Origin: Arachis hypogaea | Taxonomy: Eukaryota > Streptophyta > Magnoliopsida > Fabales > Fabaceae | Direction: 5' to 3' | Assembly (NCBI RefSeq): GCF_003086295.3 | Contig: NC_092051.1 | Location: 75,765,772-75,829,771 of the forward strand | DNA: 64,000 bases | Shown: positions 1 to 10,485 of the stretch, piece by piece | Position numbering within the stretch: position 1 is the first letter of the stretch | Layout: each line of letters begins with the position of its first letter | Translations under genes and position numbers: made by a program | Notes under the pieces: model-generated | The model's database searches: none | What the model was told of the DNA's origin: nothing | What the model saw: the letters and a program-made list of their open reading frames with translations, nothing else

Positions 1-1407
1 CTAGGAATTGCTTTAGAGTGTGCATCATTGATTAGGAAAGCTTTTATGGTTTTGAGAATTGGTGCAAGAATTCAAACTAGCAAGGTAATCAACAATTAAT
101 TGAAATAAAAGCCTTGGCCAAGGGTAAGCATTGGATGTCCCATCATTATGGTCTCCTTCAATTATGATAAGAATTGATTGTTGCTTCACTTAGTTAACCC
201 CCTAACAATGGAGAATAGTCAAATGAGAGTAACTAACTTGAGTCACAAGTCCTAGTCTCACCCTAGGGAAGTCTAGCTTTAGTGCACTCCAAGTCAATTA
301 GCAATTCTCAACTCATAATCTACAATTGATATCAACTATTCAAGTGTCTCCAATAACTCAACCCCTAAGCCAAGTGAGAAAAATCTACTCCATAGCCAAG
401 GTTGTCATTATCACAAACAATTGGTAGGCAATTATAGAAAACATGATGTAATTAAGAGAAGAGAATTGAATCAAAGCTATCTAATCCAAACAATCATCAA
501 CAATCACACAATTGAATGAAACCTCAATTCATTAATCCAAATTCAAAGTAACAAAATGAACCAAACCTAGATCTAAGGAATTGAATCAAAAGAACATCAA
601 TTAAGAGTAGAAGATGAGTAGATCTACACTTGTAGCAAAACAAAAAGTCAATTATCAATGGATCTCACCAAGAATTCCAAGGAAACTTGCAATGGAGGAT
701 GAAAACCTAGAGAGATGTTGGAGCTTCTCTCTCTAAAAATAAAATGTAACTAACTTCTTAAAATATCTAGAATTATGACTAACTATCCTAACACTCCTAA
801 TCCTTGGTCTTCTTAAGCTCTTCCCTCCAAAATCTACTCTAAAACAGGGCCTGGGAACCCCCTGAAATCGCTGGGCATGAGTTTCATTTAAAAAATCATG
901 TGCGCACATCGACGCGTACGCGCACTGCACGCGTACGCGTCCTTGGGCTCTTTTGCGACCTGCGCGGAGCCGTACGGTGTGCGCGAGCATCATAAGGGAT
1001 ATGGCCCAGCCATATAGGCACGCCGGCTCCTCGCTCGGCTCTACTGCGCTGGCTCTGGATGAACGCATCCACGCGTACGCGCACGGTGCGCGTGCGCGTG
1101 CGTGTGCAAATTCAATTCTTTGGTTTCGTTTCATGCTCCTTCCATTCATGCATGCTTCCTTAATTCCTCTTAGCCATTTTTACCCTGTAACTTCTGAAAT
1201 CACTCAACAAATGGATCAAGGCATCTAATGGTAATTGAGGAGGATTACAATATATAAATTTTGATGCAAAAGAAGCACATTTTCATCTATGAGGAAAAAA
1301 TGGGAAAGAGACACAAAATCATACAGTTTTATATGAATAAGTGTGGAAGATCATTGATAAAACCCTTAAATTCTATGCATGATAAACCCTAAAAATGGGG
1401 TTTATAA
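1..1407 (-). mobile_element. LTR of family F, minus orientation, cut by window start
   Basis: This stretch matches the LTR at 39999-40673 plus 51279-52010 along its whole length: both total exactly 1407 bases, with about nine mismatches in the first 240. On the minus strand the LTR starts near 1407 with TGATAAACC-type sequence (the final TCA has decayed to TAA). It is followed on the plus strand by GTGGC, the same 5-bp duplication found left of the other F LTR (39854-39858). About 140 bases of the LTR lie outside the window. No coding sequence is present; ORFs over the CG-rich block are low-complexity artefacts. Confidence 0.85.
899..1113. repeat. CG-rich alternating repeat block in F LTR
   Basis: Dense, partly palindromic copies of motifs such as ACGCGTACGCG and GCGCGTGCGCG lie in an otherwise AT-rich LTR. 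The same block recurs at 51500-51712 in the other F LTR. No protein or promoter is inferred. Confidence 0.7.
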
Positions 1408-1705
1408 GTGGCATGACAAAAGGATCTCAAAGAAGGAGTTCAAACCAGGACAGCAAGTACTCTTGTATAACTCCAAGCTCAAAGTTTTCCCTGGCAAACT
1501 CAAGTCTAAATGGACTGGACCCTACTTGGTGACAAAGGTTCTCCCTTATGGAAGCCTTGAACTCCTAGATGAAGCAAAAGCATTATTTGGGAGGCCCTTG
1601 GGACAAAGAGAAGAAGAGTCAGAAATTAAGTTGAGCAATAATGAAGGATGTCAAGCCAGTGACATTAAAAGAGCGCTTGTTGGGAGGCAAACCAACCAGA
1701 GGTAG
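1408..1705 (+). pseudogene. pol: Integrase C-terminal fragment (end of pol), E-type
   Basis: The first five bases are the duplicated target GTGGC. From there the frame reads the end of a Ty3/gypsy integrase. It contains a GKLKSKWTGPYLV segment, the GPY/F module found after the integrase core and thought to help DNA binding or multimerisation. The preceding part of such a pol ends at exactly the same codon at 39858, so these are the two sides of one kind of integration event. After SLELLD the usual last residues of the family are missing, and the frame runs on to a stop at 1703-1705. It is a non-functional remnant. Identity as pol is clear; whether it belonged to the same copy as 34678-39858 is uncertain. 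Confidence 0.8.
1649..1696 (+). other. Post-pol double hairpin, E-type
   Basis: Two stem-loops: TGTC (1649-1652) pairs with GACA (1661-1664), and GTTGG (1679-1683) pairs with CCAAC (1692-1696) around an AGGCAA-type loop. The same arrangement follows pol or ORF1 in A, B, D and H with different stem bases. Here it still overlaps the decayed reading frame. Confidence 0.6.
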
Positions 1706-2477
1706 TTTTTTCATCCTAAACTATTTCAATATAAAGGTTAAGTAGACTATTCTGTATTGCAAAGAGCTAAGTTTGGTGTTGCACACCAAAATAATTTAAG
1801 AGTGAATGAAGGATACTAAGTTTGGTGTTCCACCAAAAATCTCATTTAAAAACACATTTCAACCCTCTGCATAAATGGTTACTAGCTTCAAGCAATCAGG
1901 GAGATCACTAAACCATTGTCTGTCTACTAGTTTTTAATTTTATTACTTTTAGCAAAAGCACATGGTTTTATGTAACTGATGCATCATAGACAGTAGCAAG
2001 AGACTAAGTTTGGCGTTCCCTCACCAAAGTAAGTTCAAGAAACTACAATAATTCATGCATGCTAACCATTTGCCTAAGTGCTTGGAAAAACAAGCTACTT
2101 CTAATAATTATGCAGAAAAAAAACACTCAGCCTCTTAAAAGAATCATCACCAAGGAAAATGCAAAAGTAAAAGATGATGAGGACAAAAGGAAAGCTGCAG
2201 GACACTCCTGAGAGGTTATATTGTCACTAAATTCACTCAGCTTTTGAAATGTTCTGAATGAGAAGTTTTTGTTTACCTTGACGTTTAGTTCAAATAATGT
2301 AAATTTTGATGTATGCACTAGTTTAAATGCTTGTCTTTATCACTCATCTGCATTAAATTCATGTCTTGTTTCCCCTTTTTGCATCAATAAGAGAAAATGT
2401 TTGAAATAGAAAGTGATTGTCCAATGTAGTAGGAATTAGAATAAAGACTTGTGGTGATAATTGCTTGATTAGATGAT
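1706..2477 (+). other. 3' non-coding region of E-type element
   Basis: AT-rich with no convincing ORF. It contains three copies of a CTAAGTTTGGTGTT-like motif (near 1768, 1818 and 2010), also seen in the leader and 3' region of element H. It ends abruptly where LTR sequence of another family begins near 2478, so the original 3' LTR is missing. Confidence 0.6.
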
Positions 2478-3400
2478 TAGAGCCAGGGAACATGCAATGA
2501 CAGAGGACGACATTCATTCTGCATAATTTTTAGTTTTAGATCTGATTTTACTCATCTTCTAGGTTTTCTCTCTACACATTCATAGTTCTTAGGATTTTGT
2601 TTTTATTGCTTTTTGGATTGGGATATCGAGAAGACTTGTTACCTCCGCAAGACTTCATCTCTCTAGTTTGTTTTCTCTACTTTTTACTTACTCTTCCATA
2701 TCCTTAATTTGTCAAGAGTACAATTGGATTATTTTTAGAATTATTTAATACAAAGACTATTTTTATTTTTTTAATTATTCTCTTTGATTATTGTTTATGA
2801 TGTCTCTTTTTATTTCCCCTCTTTATTTTGTGAAGTCTATATTTATGATAATGGAGTACTCTCCCAACTTGATTGGGAGTTGATTAAAAGGAGAACCTTG
2901 AGTTGGAATACTCAAGAGTTCAATTGTAATTGGTTCGTTGTTGGTGGCTTGTTAGTCACTAACTTTAATCCTTCCCAAGGGAGAGGATTAGGACTTGTGA
3001 ATAGAAGTTGGCTTTTAACTTTACTTTCCTTCATCCGTTGAGGGTTAACTAAGTAGAACAACTACTAATTATTAATTAATCTTGAGAAAATTCCAACAAG
3101 AATAGAACTTCCGATTAATCTTCTCCCGGTCAAGATTTTTATTTAAATTACATAATTTCTCTGAATTAATTTCTTGTTTATCAAACTCAAAACTATTTTG
3201 GAAAAACCTCTGATTAATGAAATAGCACATCTTTCTGCAACTCGTTGGGTGACGACCTGGGACTCATACTCCCAGTATTCGAATTCTAATTTTGTGACAA
3301 CTCTTTTCTAAATTGACAAGTGGATTTTTGCTGGTTAAGAGCTATACTTGCAACGCCATTTTTCTTAATAATTCTTAATCTGCCAATTTTCGCCACGTCA
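2478..3400 (+). mobile_element. 5'-truncated LTR fragment, B-like
   Basis: Resembles the second half of the B LTR (about 9440-10365): same order of AGAGCCAGRGAACATGCA, the long T-rich stretch, the 'acgacctgggactcatactcccagta' region and the terminal ACTTGCAACG segment, ending in CA at 3400. No primer site follows. The next base is already inside element A, so this is the 3' end of an LTR inserted into A whose 5' half was lost at the junction with the E-type tail. Confidence 0.7.
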
Positions 3401-3734
3401 CGCAGCATTCGCACAATTCTCGGGTTTTTGGCTTGGGGTGTAATTTTTCAATCCACGCGTACGCGTACATGGCGCGTCCGCGTGGGTAGGTAAAAATGAT
3501 TAATGCACACGTACGCGCGCAATGCGCCTACGCGCGGATGGTGCTCTGTTTTTTTTTTTTTCTATATTTTTGCACCAATCCAAGCATTCCAAACCTCCAA
3601 ACAGCTACCAAAACACCATAAAACCTTATTTAACATACTAAACTACCAAACAAACTCGACAAATCAATCAAAACACGAAATTAAAGTATTTAAAACAATA
3701 TTTGCAAAAGAGAAAAATGAAAAGAGTTTACCAT
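3401..3734 (-). other. Spacer of element A with CG-rich block
   Basis: Non-coding. Positions 3452-3540 hold CG-rich alternating motifs (CACGCGTACGCGTAC and relatives), followed by a T-run at 3548-3560. It lies where D has its own CG-rich block after ORF1. The plus-strand ORF across it is antisense to ORF1 and not a gene. Confidence 0.55.
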
Positions 3735-3784
3735 GGTGGGGTGTCTCCCACCTAGCACTTTTATTTATTGTCCTTAAGTTGGAC
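3735..3784 (-). other. Post-ORF1 double hairpin, element A
   Basis: On the minus strand, GTCC-ttaagtt-GGAC (3784-3770) is followed by GGTGGG-AGACAC-CCCACC (3752-3735), a perfect 6-bp stem. It starts about 16 bases after the ORF1 stop, as in element D. Confidence 0.65.
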
Positions 3785-5171
3785 TTATGGGGAGCTCCAT
3801 CAAGGTGGCTTGTGCTTGAAGTCATCTTTGAACATCCACCAATGCTTGCATTTCCAATGAGCTCCACTCTTCAAGTTCGATTCTCCCAAGCTTTGATGGA
3901 GTTCTTCATAGACTATGGGCTCCCAAAGTTTATCCTCATATATGCCGGGATCCCATATCTTGTTTCTACACCCATCTTTGAGTTGATTATCATTATTCCA
4001 TTTGGGTGGCATAATCTTGGAGTTCTCATTTAAGCAACCAAACAACATCCTAGACCCAAGCAATCTAGCTCTATACCAACCATTGCAATTAAGCTTTGAA
4101 CGTGTAGCCATCATGAACCTAGAATGATATTTCCAACCACTAGCCATCCCTTTTTTGCTTTTAAAGCCATAAATATATCTAAGTTTACTGATGCACGAAA
4201 AACTTGTCTCACAACAAATTCCCTTCGGCAAGTGTACCGAATTTGTCGTCAAGTAAAAACTCACAATAGAGTGAGGTCAAATCCCACAAGGATTGATTGA
4301 TCAAGCAACTTTAGTTAGAGGACTGTTCTAGTTGAGCGAATCCAGAATTTAAGTTGAGAATTTGCAGAAAATAAGATGGCGGGAAGGTAATTGACAGGAA
4401 AGTAAATGCTAGAATTATAGATCTGAAAGTAAATGACGGAAGGTAAATTGCAGAATTGTAAATGGGAATGGGAGAATTGCTCATTAAAGTAAATAACAGA
4501 AATTAAAGAGAATGGGTAAGATCAGAAATGGGGAGTTCATTGGGCTTAGGAGATGTTGCATTCTCCGGATCAATTTCATTTTCATCTCTTCCTCAATCAA
4601 TGCACTCATTGATCTCCTTGGCAATCTTAAGTGACTGAATTACAATTTCTTGTAATTCAATCTCTCAAATCTTGATCAATAGCCAATTCCTTGGTCAATT
4701 GCTCATGAGAAGAGATGAAGTATGGTGACTGATTATACCACATGCATTTCCCAAACAAAGTGTTGAGAGGATTATAGTCACATATCCATCCAAACCCAAT
4801 TTGGTCCCGCATGAGAAAGCATTTCTAGCTTGATCTTTTCATTCCTCTTTCAAGGTTCAGAAGAGATCCAAGTATGAATAGCTTCTTTTTCAAGATAACT
4901 ACTCAATTGGATGAAGATCGAAAGCTTTCAAGTAAAATCAAGAGAAAAGATAGAAGAAGAATAATGAAAACTAGTATTGATCCATCAAATTACAACAGAG
5001 CTCCCTAACCCAATGACAGGGGTTTAGTTGTTCATAGCTCTGGAAAATGAAAACAAAGATGGAGAATACATGATGAAAACTTAGAAGTGCAGAGAAAGTA
5101 AATACAGAGAGTAGTTCTATGCTAAGAGTCTCCCTATAATTTCCAACTCTCTAAAATATTTCAAAGATACT

Positions 5172-5181
5172 CCTATATATA
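5172..5181 (-). promoter_or_regulatory. TATA-like box of solo LTR S
   Basis: TATATATAGG on the minus strand, about 160 bases downstream of the inverted-repeat array, matching the TATA position in E1 and E2. Confidence 0.5.
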
Positions 5182-5339
5182 CTACTCTTCTGTTCTTCTA
5201 GTTGATTCTTCAAGTCTTGGGCCTTTGGATCTTGAGTTGGAAACAGTTCTCTTCTTCATTGGGCTTAGCTTTTACTTGCAGAGAGAAAGTATGAAGTGGG
5301 CAGGGGCTTTGGCTCAGGAAGTTAGTGGTGTTAACGTTC

Positions 5340-6340
5340 AGTGAATATATGGGTTCGAGAACGTTAGTGACAATCACCTTTTTTACTAACGTTCCTCACC
5401 AAAGTTAAAGGCCACGTTAACCTCAACGTTAGTGGCACAAACGTTGCCACTAACGTTTCCACTATGTCCTTCGCACACGTTATTGGGACTCAACTTTCCC
5501 AATAACGTTGAGAAGCCTCCCCCTTCCCTACGTTAGAGCCCACGTTAACTTAGTTAACGTGGCTCTTTTAACGTAGGCTTGCCATCCTTCGAGAACATTA
5601 GTGACACCTACCATTGTCACTAACGTTCCAAATTGCTCCTATTTTCCACGTTAGAGTCCACGTTAACTAGGTTAACGTGGCTTCTAACGTGGCCTTGGTA
5701 GCCATCTCCAACGTTAGTGACAAAGTTGAGTGTCACTAACGTTGGCTCATCCTTCCCTTATCCACGCTAGCTTTAACGTGGGAGTTAACATGGCTCATGG
5801 TGGCATGTGTGGCTCCTTCCAACGTTAGTGACAATGTTGGGTGTCACTAACGTTGGCGATCACCTTCTTTCTTCACGTTAGCTTCCACGTTAACTAGGTT
5901 AACGTGGGAGTCAACGTGGCTCATTGGGGGCTTGTGTTCTTCCAACGTTAGTGACAATGTTGGGTGTCACTAACGTTGTCGACCACTTTGTTCCTTCATG
6001 TTAGCTTCCACGTTAACTAGGTTAACGTGGGAGTTAACAAGGCTTAATGTGCTTTGGCCAACGTTAGTGACAATGTTGAGTGTCACTAACGTTGGCTCCC
6101 CCCTTCCTTCTTAACGTTAGAGGCCACGTTAACTAGGTTAACGTGGACTCTAACGTGGCCACTCATGATCTTGGTTCAACGTTAGTGATAATGTTAAGTG
6201 TCACTAACGTTGGCTCTATTTCTTAACGTGGGCAATGATGGCTTCGAGAGCGTTATTGGCAATCACTTTTGTCATTAACTTTGCAAGTTACTCCCATTCC
6301 ACGTTAGTGTTAACGTTAGTGCAACTAACATAGCCACTAA
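5340..6340 (-). repeat. Array of two alternating palindromes in solo LTR S
   Basis: Two inverted repeats alternate. P1 is CCAACGTTAGTGACA...TGTCACTAACGTTGG, at about 5706, 5818, 5942, 6058 and 6176. P2 is CCACGTTAACTAGGTTAACG-type, at about 5540, 5657, 5886, 6007 and 6123. The period is 112-124 bases, and degenerate copies occur at both ends. Confidence 0.85.
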
Positions 6341-7893
6341 TGTGGTTCTTCTTTGCTTCCTTTGTCCTGAAATTAAGCAATAAAGTGCATCAAAGTTCTA
6401 GTCCAAGTCATGGGAAATGCAACATCCAATTTGTCCTTAAATTCATGCAAAATCCTCATGAAATCATGTAAAATGCACAATGTATGCTTGAATCAAGATG
6501 TAAGTGAATATCTACCTAAAACTAGCTTATTTCCTAAGGAAATGCATGAAACTACCCTAAAAACAGTAAAGAAAAGGTAAGTGAAACTGGCCAAAATGCC
6601 CTGGCAACATTTACCATCCGTCTCAACTAAACCGTATTCAAGGGGAATAATAAAGCTTAAGTATAAGGAATTTACCCACTTGAATGAAAGAATGGATGGT
6701 GGTGGCTTGGGGAGAGGTATCTCCAACGTGCTAGCAAGCTTTACTCCCTTGTGTTCTTCCTTGTTAATCTCCACCTCTTCATAAGCTTCTTCACTTCCAA
6801 TCCTTTGTTCATCAATTTCATCTAACTCTTCCCCATCACTCAAATCATAAATGGGAGGTTGAGAGAAATCTACCTCCACATCGCTTCCTATCTCATTGGG
6901 AGAAGGTTCTTCAAATTCAAAGGATTCACCACCAAGAAGGTTGGATGCATGATCTTCATCACCAAGGGAACTCGATTTTTGCTCCATTCCTTCCAAGTCT
7001 TCATTCAAAAATTGATTTGGAGGTTGTACACTCTCCTCCTCAACATCAAATTCAATCTTCTTTGAGAGGTTCTCTTCAACTCTAGGTTCCCAAGGAGGTT
7101 CTGCATCTCCTAAGTCTTCAACCACTTCTTCCTCTTCTTCAATGGTCGTAGGCTTCTCCAATTGTTCTAACACAAAGTAGCATTCCTCCTTTTCCACCGG
7201 AGTTTCCAATCTCTCCTTCACGCTTTACTCTTTAATTGATTCTCCACATGTGACCATGGAAGTTCTTTGAGTGCTCAAATATTAGGAGGCTAAGGTGCTT
7301 ACTACCTTGGTCAAGGTACCCACAAATTCTAGTGTCTCCCTTTATATTTCTTCTTGCCCTTGAAGTATAAGGCTAAGGATTTCATCCATTGAGGATTGGG
7401 GTGGATAAGAGGGTTCATTGTCTTGGAGAAGGGGTTCATGATAGGAAGGTGGTTCTTCTTGGTAAGGGTGTGGTGGTGGTGTGCGTTGAGGTGGTTCTTG
7501 AGAGTATTGATATTAGAATGGTGGTTCCATGTATGGCTCATATGGTTCAAAAGGTGGTTGGTATGGTGGATATGGGTCAAGGTCATATGGAAGTGCTTGG
7601 TGAAAAGAGGCTTGTGAATATGGTTGAGGGTTATGTTGAGGATATGGCTCATAGGCATATGGTGGTGATTCTTGAAAGTTACAAGGATGCTCACCATAGC
7701 CATTTGATTGGTATGCATCATAGAATGGCTCTTCTTCATAGTGCATTGGTGGAGGTTGTTGCCAAGAGGATTGATCATATGCATATGGCTCCTCCCACCT
7801 TTGATTATCCCATCCTTGATACACATCTTCATCGTAGCTCCCATTACCTACAACATAGTTGTAATTACACTCATAGACAAAGTGAGAATCCAT

Positions 7894-8042
7894 GATAAAA
7901 AGAGAAAATAAGAAACAAAAGCTAATAAGAAATAATGAAACAAAATCCTAAAACTAGCAAAAACTAACAAGCAATCCCAAAAATCAAGCTATTCACAATA
8001 TTCACATATATACAATAACCAATAACATAACACCATTGCAAT
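7894..8042 (-). other. Leader of element A between primer site and ORF1
   Basis: About 150 bases of AT-rich, non-coding sequence. It matches the D leader (42142-42278) in length and position. Nothing else is seen. Confidence 0.5.
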
Positions 8043-8060
8043 TCCCCAGCATCGGCGCCA
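8043..8060 (-). promoter_or_regulatory. Primer binding site of element A (tRNA-Asp type)
   Basis: Minus strand TGGCGCCGATGCTGGGGA, three bases after the LTR end. Compared with the site complementary to the plant tRNA-Asp 3' end (TGGCGCCGTTGCCGGGGA) it has two or three changes, consistent with decay. Confidence 0.75.
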
Positions 8061-8063
8061 TTT

Positions 8064-8874
8064 TGATGAATGGACTTTTGACGGTTTAGAAATTCACAAA
8101 TGAAATCTCGTTGCAATATAGTTTCTAAACCAACAATAGTCCTTTCATACAAAAATTGTGTTTGTCACAAGTAACAAACCCCTAAATTTATAAACCGAAG
8201 TATTGAACCTCGGGTCGTTCTCCCTGTGAATTGCAATAAAGTGTCTTGTTATTGGTTATGAGTTATATTTGGGGTTTTTTGGTAAGAGGCATGAAAAGTA
8301 AATGGAAATGAAAATAGACTAACAACTAAAGAGGTCTTGGCAAGGTTTGGTGGTTAAGGATCTCTATCCTAATCATTAACCACAACATGAGAATTGGCAA
8401 GGACCAACCCCACTAAGTTAACCCCTAACTAATAGTAGAGGAAGGTCAAGTGAGCTATGTCAATCCAAGTCCATAAGTCCTAGTTCTCCACCAAATCAAT
8501 TAGTGAGATCTAGAGTTAATGGCTCACAATCGTCAATCACTTGGACATTAGTAACTCAAGAGTTCCTAAGTTACCTTCCCAAGCCAAGAGCACTAAAATC
8601 TACTCTAAAATCCAACCAAGCATTTCATCAAACACTTGGAAGGCACAAAAGAAAAGCATAGTAAAACTGCAAGGAATGTAAATCTACTCTAAAATCCAAC
8701 CAAGCATTTCATCAAACACTTGGAAGGCATAAAAGGAAAACATAGTAAAATATCAAGGAAAGTAAATCTACACTACTCAATTGCAAGGAATTAAACAACA
8801 ACAAATCAAATCAATAATAAAGGAACATGAATCATAAATTGCATTGAAAGAGAGATAGAAGAACAATAGTGCAT
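8064..8874 (-). mobile_element. LTR of element A, 3' half
   Basis: Minus-strand LTR ending TTCATCA at 8064 next to the primer site. It is split at 8874 by B; the TGCAT copies at 8870-8874 and 26955-26959 mark the break. A short direct repeat (about 75 bases, CTACTCTAAAATCCAACC and following) occurs at 8593 and 8681. Confidence 0.85.
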
Positions 8875-10365
8875 TGATAAACCACTATTTTATGGTTTAT
8901 ATTGTGTTTAATTGTGTGGTTTTATCATGATCCTTACCCACTTATTCATTAAAATAGCATGCATTTATATTTTCTTCCTGAAATTATTAAATGATTGAAA
9001 ACTGCTTCCTAGAGACTTTTAATTATACATTTTACTTCTCCTTTATTCCATTCGATGCCGTGATCTGTGTGTTAAGCGTTTCAGGCTTTATAGGGCATGA
9101 ATGAGTTGGAGATTGGAAAGGAAGCTAGCAAAAATGGAAGGAACACAAGAAATTGAGGAGACAACCAGCGAGAAGTGACGCGGCCGCATGGCTCACGTGA
9201 CCGCGCGGAAGAGGAAAAATCACAGTGACGCGCCCGCATGGCTCATTCGACCGCGCGGAATGGAAAAGCACAAGCGACGCGGAGGCGTGGATGACGCGAC
9301 CGCGCGGCATGGAACAGCGCGAATGACGCGTCCGCATGAGCGACGCGATCGCGTGACGTGCGCGATCTGCATAATCTGCAGCATTCACTGGGGGCGATTT
9401 TGGACCCTATTTTGACCCAGTTTTCGGCCCAGAACAGCAGACTAGAGCCAGAGAACATGCAGAAACCAAGAACAACATTCATTCTACACCGTTTTAGTTT
9501 TAGATCTAGTTTTTATTCCTCCCATAGGTTTTCTCTCTGCACATTCATAGTTCATAGGATTTTAATTTTCTCTTGCTTTTTGGCATTGGAACACTGAGAA
9601 GAGTTATTACCTCATCAAGACTTCGTCATTCTAGTTCATTTTCTTTACTTGGCTTTACTCTTCCATGTTATTTTCTTTGTTTAATTTTACCATTGGAATA
9701 TTTTTAGGATTATTTAATACAACACTTTTATTTTTAATTGACTATTTTGATTTTTATTTAAAATGTCTTTCTTTAATTCCTTTTTATATGCTACGAATTT
9801 TACATTCACAATGAGGAAGTAGTTCCCTAACTTGATGGGGAATTGATTGAAAGGAACCCTTGAGTTGGAAGGCTTGAAAGAAAAATTGTAATTGGATTTA
9901 TGGTTGGATTGCCTTCTAGTTACTAACACCAATCCCTTTTAATTAAGTGGATTGCAACTTGTGAACAGACGTAGCACTCCAACTTGTTTGACTTTTCCTT
10001 ACCTAGTAAAGGATAACTAAACAGGACAACCTTTAATTGTCAATTAATCCTGAGAGCATTCCAACAATAATAGGGATTCCAACAAATTAATTCCCAGTCA
10101 AGGCTTTTATTTACATTATTCAAACTCACCAATTTAATTTCCTGTTTACTCAACTCAAACCTTTTTGAAAACATCTGATGAATAAAATAGCACACTTTTC
10201 TGCAACTCGTTGGGAGACGACCTGGGACTCATACTCCCAGTATTTTAATTTCAATTTTTTGTGACACCTTTCTAAATTGATAGGCAGATTTTTGACGAGT
10301 TAAGAACTATACTTGCAACGTATATAAATTAACAATTTTTAATTCGCCAATTTCTGCCCACATCA
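8875..10365 (+). mobile_element. 5' LTR of element B
   Basis: 1491 bases. It starts TGATAAACCACTATTTTAT, which folds back on GGTTTAT (ATAAACC/GGTTTAT stem), and ends in CATCA. A CG-rich repeat block lies at 9174-9366. I could not place a convincing TATA box. Confidence 0.92.
9174..9366. repeat. CG-rich repeat block in B LTR
   Basis: Repeats of the type GACGCGNCCGCATGGCTCACG and GCGACGCGATCGCGTGACG. The 3' LTR has the same block at 25638-25828, and the B spacer at 16136-16675 has a longer block of the same motifs. Confidence 0.75.
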
Positions 10366-10370
10366 ATTTT

Positions 10371-10388
10371 TGGCGCCGTTGTCGGGGG
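10371..10388 (+). promoter_or_regulatory. Primer binding site of element B
   Basis: TGGCGCCGTTGTCGGGGG, five bases after the LTR. It is complementary to the plant tRNA-Asp 3' end except for T at position 12 and the last base. Confidence 0.85.
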
Positions 10389-10485
10389 GTTGCAATAGAG
10401 TGCTAAAGTTATTAATTGGATTTTTATTTATTTATTTGCATTTTATTTTGTTTTGCTACTATGAGCTGCTTGTTTCTTTCGCTAG

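Larger units (their letters stand above)
4189..6609 (-). mobile_element. Solo LTR S, E-type, inserted in ORF1 of A
   Basis: Perfect 5-bp duplication TTTAC at 4184-4188 and 6610-6614. On the minus strand it starts TGTTGCCAGGGCA (compare TGATGCCAGGGCATC at 28771) and ends GTGCATCA. Its last 120 bases resemble the ends of the E1 and E2 LTRs (AATCC-TGTGGGAT, TGAGTTTTTACTTGACGAC, CACTTGCCG). No primer site or coding sequence is present, so it is a solo LTR of 2421 bases, presumably left by recombination between two LTRs. A TATA-like box lies at 5172-5181 and an inverted-repeat array at 5340-6340. Confidence 0.9.
3800..7893 (-). pseudogene. ORF1 of element A, unknown function, split by solo LTR
   Basis: The reading frame starts at the ATG at 7893 and runs to a stop at 3800, with solo LTR S (4189-6609) inserted between codons. 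The protein is homologous end to end with ORF1 of D (42279-44153). The N-terminal part is rich in Tyr, Pro and Gln. The middle is strongly acidic (runs of Glu near 7130, SDGEE-type motif near 6830). The C-terminal part has conserved Trp and basic residues and ends in KHKPP. It has in-frame stops near 7512 and several between 7350 and 7222, mostly explicable as CAA to TAA changes. I recognise no catalytic motif, zinc knuckle or membrane segment. It occupies the place of gag-pol. Function unknown; homology to D is clear. Confidence 0.75.

Noticed and set aside
899..1113. CG-rich block as a CpG-island promoter of a host gene
   Set aside because: It is a repeat shared by all copies of the LTR and no gene follows.
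3503..4033. 176-codon plus-strand ORF
   Set aside because: It runs antisense to the conserved ORF1 of element A and includes CG-rich spacer.
5340..6340. Regularly spaced palindromes resembling a CRISPR array
   Set aside because: Plant LTR context, no cas genes, and the spacers are themselves repeated.
7329..7844. 171-codon His/Met/Asn-rich minus-strand ORF
   Set aside because: Out-of-frame shadow of the Tyr/Pro-rich part of ORF1; repetitive codons keep it open.
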